Source of the DNA: Cyanobacterium aponinum PCC 10605
Lineage (GTDB): Bacteria; Cyanobacteriota; Cyanobacteriia; Cyanobacteriales; Cyanobacteriaceae
Direction: 5' to 3'
Length of the DNA: 64,000 nucleotides
Assembly (NCBI RefSeq): GCF_000317675.1
Contig: NC_019776.1
Location: 744,001 to 808,000 of the forward strand
Position numbers and translations under genes: made by a program. The notes beneath the pieces are model-generated. The model was not told the DNA's origin and did no database searches. It saw only the letters and a program-made list of their open reading frames with translations. Numbering within the stretch: the first letter of the stretch is position 1; every line of letters starts with the position of its first letter. Of this stretch, positions 62,907-64,000 are shown piece by piece.

Positions 62907-63430
62907 GTAGTACCTGTGAGATTAATGGGTTACAAGATGATAAGATAAAATCTATTTAACAATAAGTTTTCTTTGAGTGAGTGATTATTCAAGAGAAACC
63001 TAATCTGATTGTCTCACAATGGCGTGAGTTTCGTCGATAAATAGATCTAAATTAAATAAAAAAAGTTCGTAGTTGCCTCTTGAGGGGCTGAAAACGTTCT
63101 TGAAATTAGGGCTTCAGCCCTAACTACTAACTGAGCCTATTTTACGTTTAACTAAGTGACGTTATTTAGTCATAGCTTGAGTTATTTATTGTTTTTGTCA
63201 AAATCTGTTGATTTAAACTCAGAACCCCGTAACGCTTGCGAAACAAGAGCCTCGAAATCTCCTAACTCTGAACTCTGGTTCACTATTCTCTTTTATTTCC
63301 TCAGTGAGTATAGAATAAAAAAGATAATTAGTTATTACTGTAAGAAAAAATAAATTATATTGATAGCTTGCAGTTTATGACTTTTAATTATTGTTATTTT
63401 ATCTTTTACTTACTTTGATATTATCTGATT
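62907..63430. other. Divergent AT-rich intergenic region
   Basis: Lies between the gamma-CA gene (minus) and the acetyltransferase (plus). Contains a short hairpin AGGGCT-TC-AGCCCT (about 63108-63121) next to 'gaggggctgaaaac', similar to 'gggcttaagcccc' at 1977. The 65-codon frame at 63156-63353 has no recognisable features. No RNA gene seen. Confidence 0.5.
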
Positions 63431-64000
63431 GTGCAATCATCTTGGTTTGAGTATCCAAAATTATTTTTTAATCCTATGAGGGATTATGCCCCTTCCCCTA
63501 CTATCTTTCGTCAAGCAACTTTAGATGATGTGGAAGGAATTGCAGAGGTTTTGACTTTAAGTTTTAATCATTTTAATGAGGTTACTTTTTGGGTTTATCC
63601 TTTAATAAAAATTGGTGTCTGTCAAGATTTACGCAAACGCCTACAAAATAATGAGAAAGAAAATATTTGCCTAATTGCTGTTTTTATTAACAATACTGAG
63701 GGAAAGGTTAATCAGGAAATTTTAGGTACTGTTGAACTGTCTTTTCGAGAAAACTATCGTTGGGCAAAAAAAGAAAAATATGCCTATATTGCCAATTTAG
63801 CAGTACGAGAAAATTGTCGTCGTCAAGGTATTGCTAGTCAATTATTGTCTCGCTGTGAACAAATTGCCCAGGAAAATAATTATTCTCATGTTTATCTTCA
63901 TGTTTTAGCTAGTAATCATAAAGCCCGAAAGTTATATCTCAATAATGGCTATACTATTCAACAGGTAGAAACGGATTTATTTAGTTTATTTATACCTAGC
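63431..64000 (+). CDS. GNAT-family N-acetyltransferase, 3' end outside window
   Basis: The frame runs open to the right edge (190 codons visible). GTG at 63431 is the likely start; an in-frame stop lies at 63416 and an ATG at 63476 is an alternative. The visible part contains the GNAT start TIFRQATLDDVEGIAEVL, the acetyl-CoA loop ANLAVRENCRRQGIASQLL and the final motif HVLASNHKARKLYLNNGYTI. These identify a GCN5-type acetyltransferase, possibly with a peptide or small-amine substrate. An N-terminal extension of about 25 residues is unusual. Confidence 0.88.
   Translation, partial: MQSSWFEYPKLFFNPMRDYAPSPTIFRQATLDDVEGIAEVLTLSFNHFNEVTFWVYPLIKIGVCQDLRKRLQNNEKENICLIAVFINNTEGKVNQEILGTVELSFRENYRWAKKEKYAYIANLAVRENCRRQGIASQLLSRCEQIAQENNYSHVYLHVLASNHKARKLYLNNGYTIQQVETDLFSLFIPS

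Noticed and set aside
63156-63353. 65-codon frame near the right edge
   Set aside because: No family pattern and poor codon structure.
1-64000. tRNA, rRNA, prophage or plasmid features
   Set aside because: No clover-leaf-like sequences, ribosomal RNA segments, phage genes or integrase were seen by eye in any spacer. A covariance-model scan was not possible.

Overview
The window is a chromosomal segment of a low-GC cyanobacterium. The sequence shows a form IB RuBisCO operon (rbcL-rbcX-rbcS), the NDH-1 subunit NdhA, the cytochrome c assembly factor Ccs1, DUF751 beside rbfA, a CHASE2-domain Ser/Thr kinase, a PATAN-domain protein and roughly thirty copies of the HIP1 octamer GCGATCGC. The strong A+T bias, together with these genes, suggests a unicellular Cyanobacterium/Geminocystis-like organism, but the genus is inference. 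I saw no tRNA, rRNA, CRISPR array, prophage or intact transposase.

Layout. 0-6.3 kb: the 3' part of cobyrinate a,c-diamide synthase, an OmpR-type regulator, two small proteins, an arsenate-detoxification pair (GAPDH + ArsJ) and cobO. 6.7-10.2 kb: recO and a CHASE2 kinase. 10.7-21.4 kb: one giant gene (3546 codons) for an FG-GAP/Calx-beta/DUF4114 protein. 21.8-28.1 kb: a TPR protein, thiL, a CheY-like regulator, trmFO and purL. 28.1-31.8 kb: a FkbM methyltransferase and a two-module glycosyltransferase on the minus strand. 32.2-47.5 kb: housekeeping and metabolic genes (hemW, FMN reductase, ndhA, DUF502, nadK, sbcD, PepSY-like, ABC ATPase, a ProA-like protein without the catalytic cysteine, gnd, YdeP-like molybdoenzyme). 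47.6-54.6 kb: DUF3122, a TPR protein, ccs1, rhodanese, an aspartoacylase-like protein, era and selO. 54.6-62.9 kb, mostly minus strand: an HpsJ-like protein, rbcLXS, rbfA, DUF751, a PATAN protein, a divergent HTH/GrpE-like protein, a SmtB/ZiaR-like zinc repressor and a gamma-carbonic anhydrase. The right edge cuts a GNAT acetyltransferase.

The intergenic spaces are unusual. They are built from a mosaic of dispersed repeats: a 270-316 bp MITE-like element ending in TTAACCT(C/G)AGTT and carrying tandem heptamers; a 163-164 bp MITE with 13-bp perfect terminal inverted repeats, nested at the same spot in a CTCGAG palindromic repeat with a 10-bp target duplication; an approximately 90-bp repeat pair that differs in heptamer number; 20-bp palindromes; and many tandem tracts whose period is almost always 7 bp although the unit sequences differ.

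Functional themes: arsenic detoxification by 1-arseno-3-phosphoglycerate export, B12 synthesis, carbon fixation, surface glycan or adhesin production, and zinc homeostasis. All family calls come from reading motifs by eye; no database search was run.
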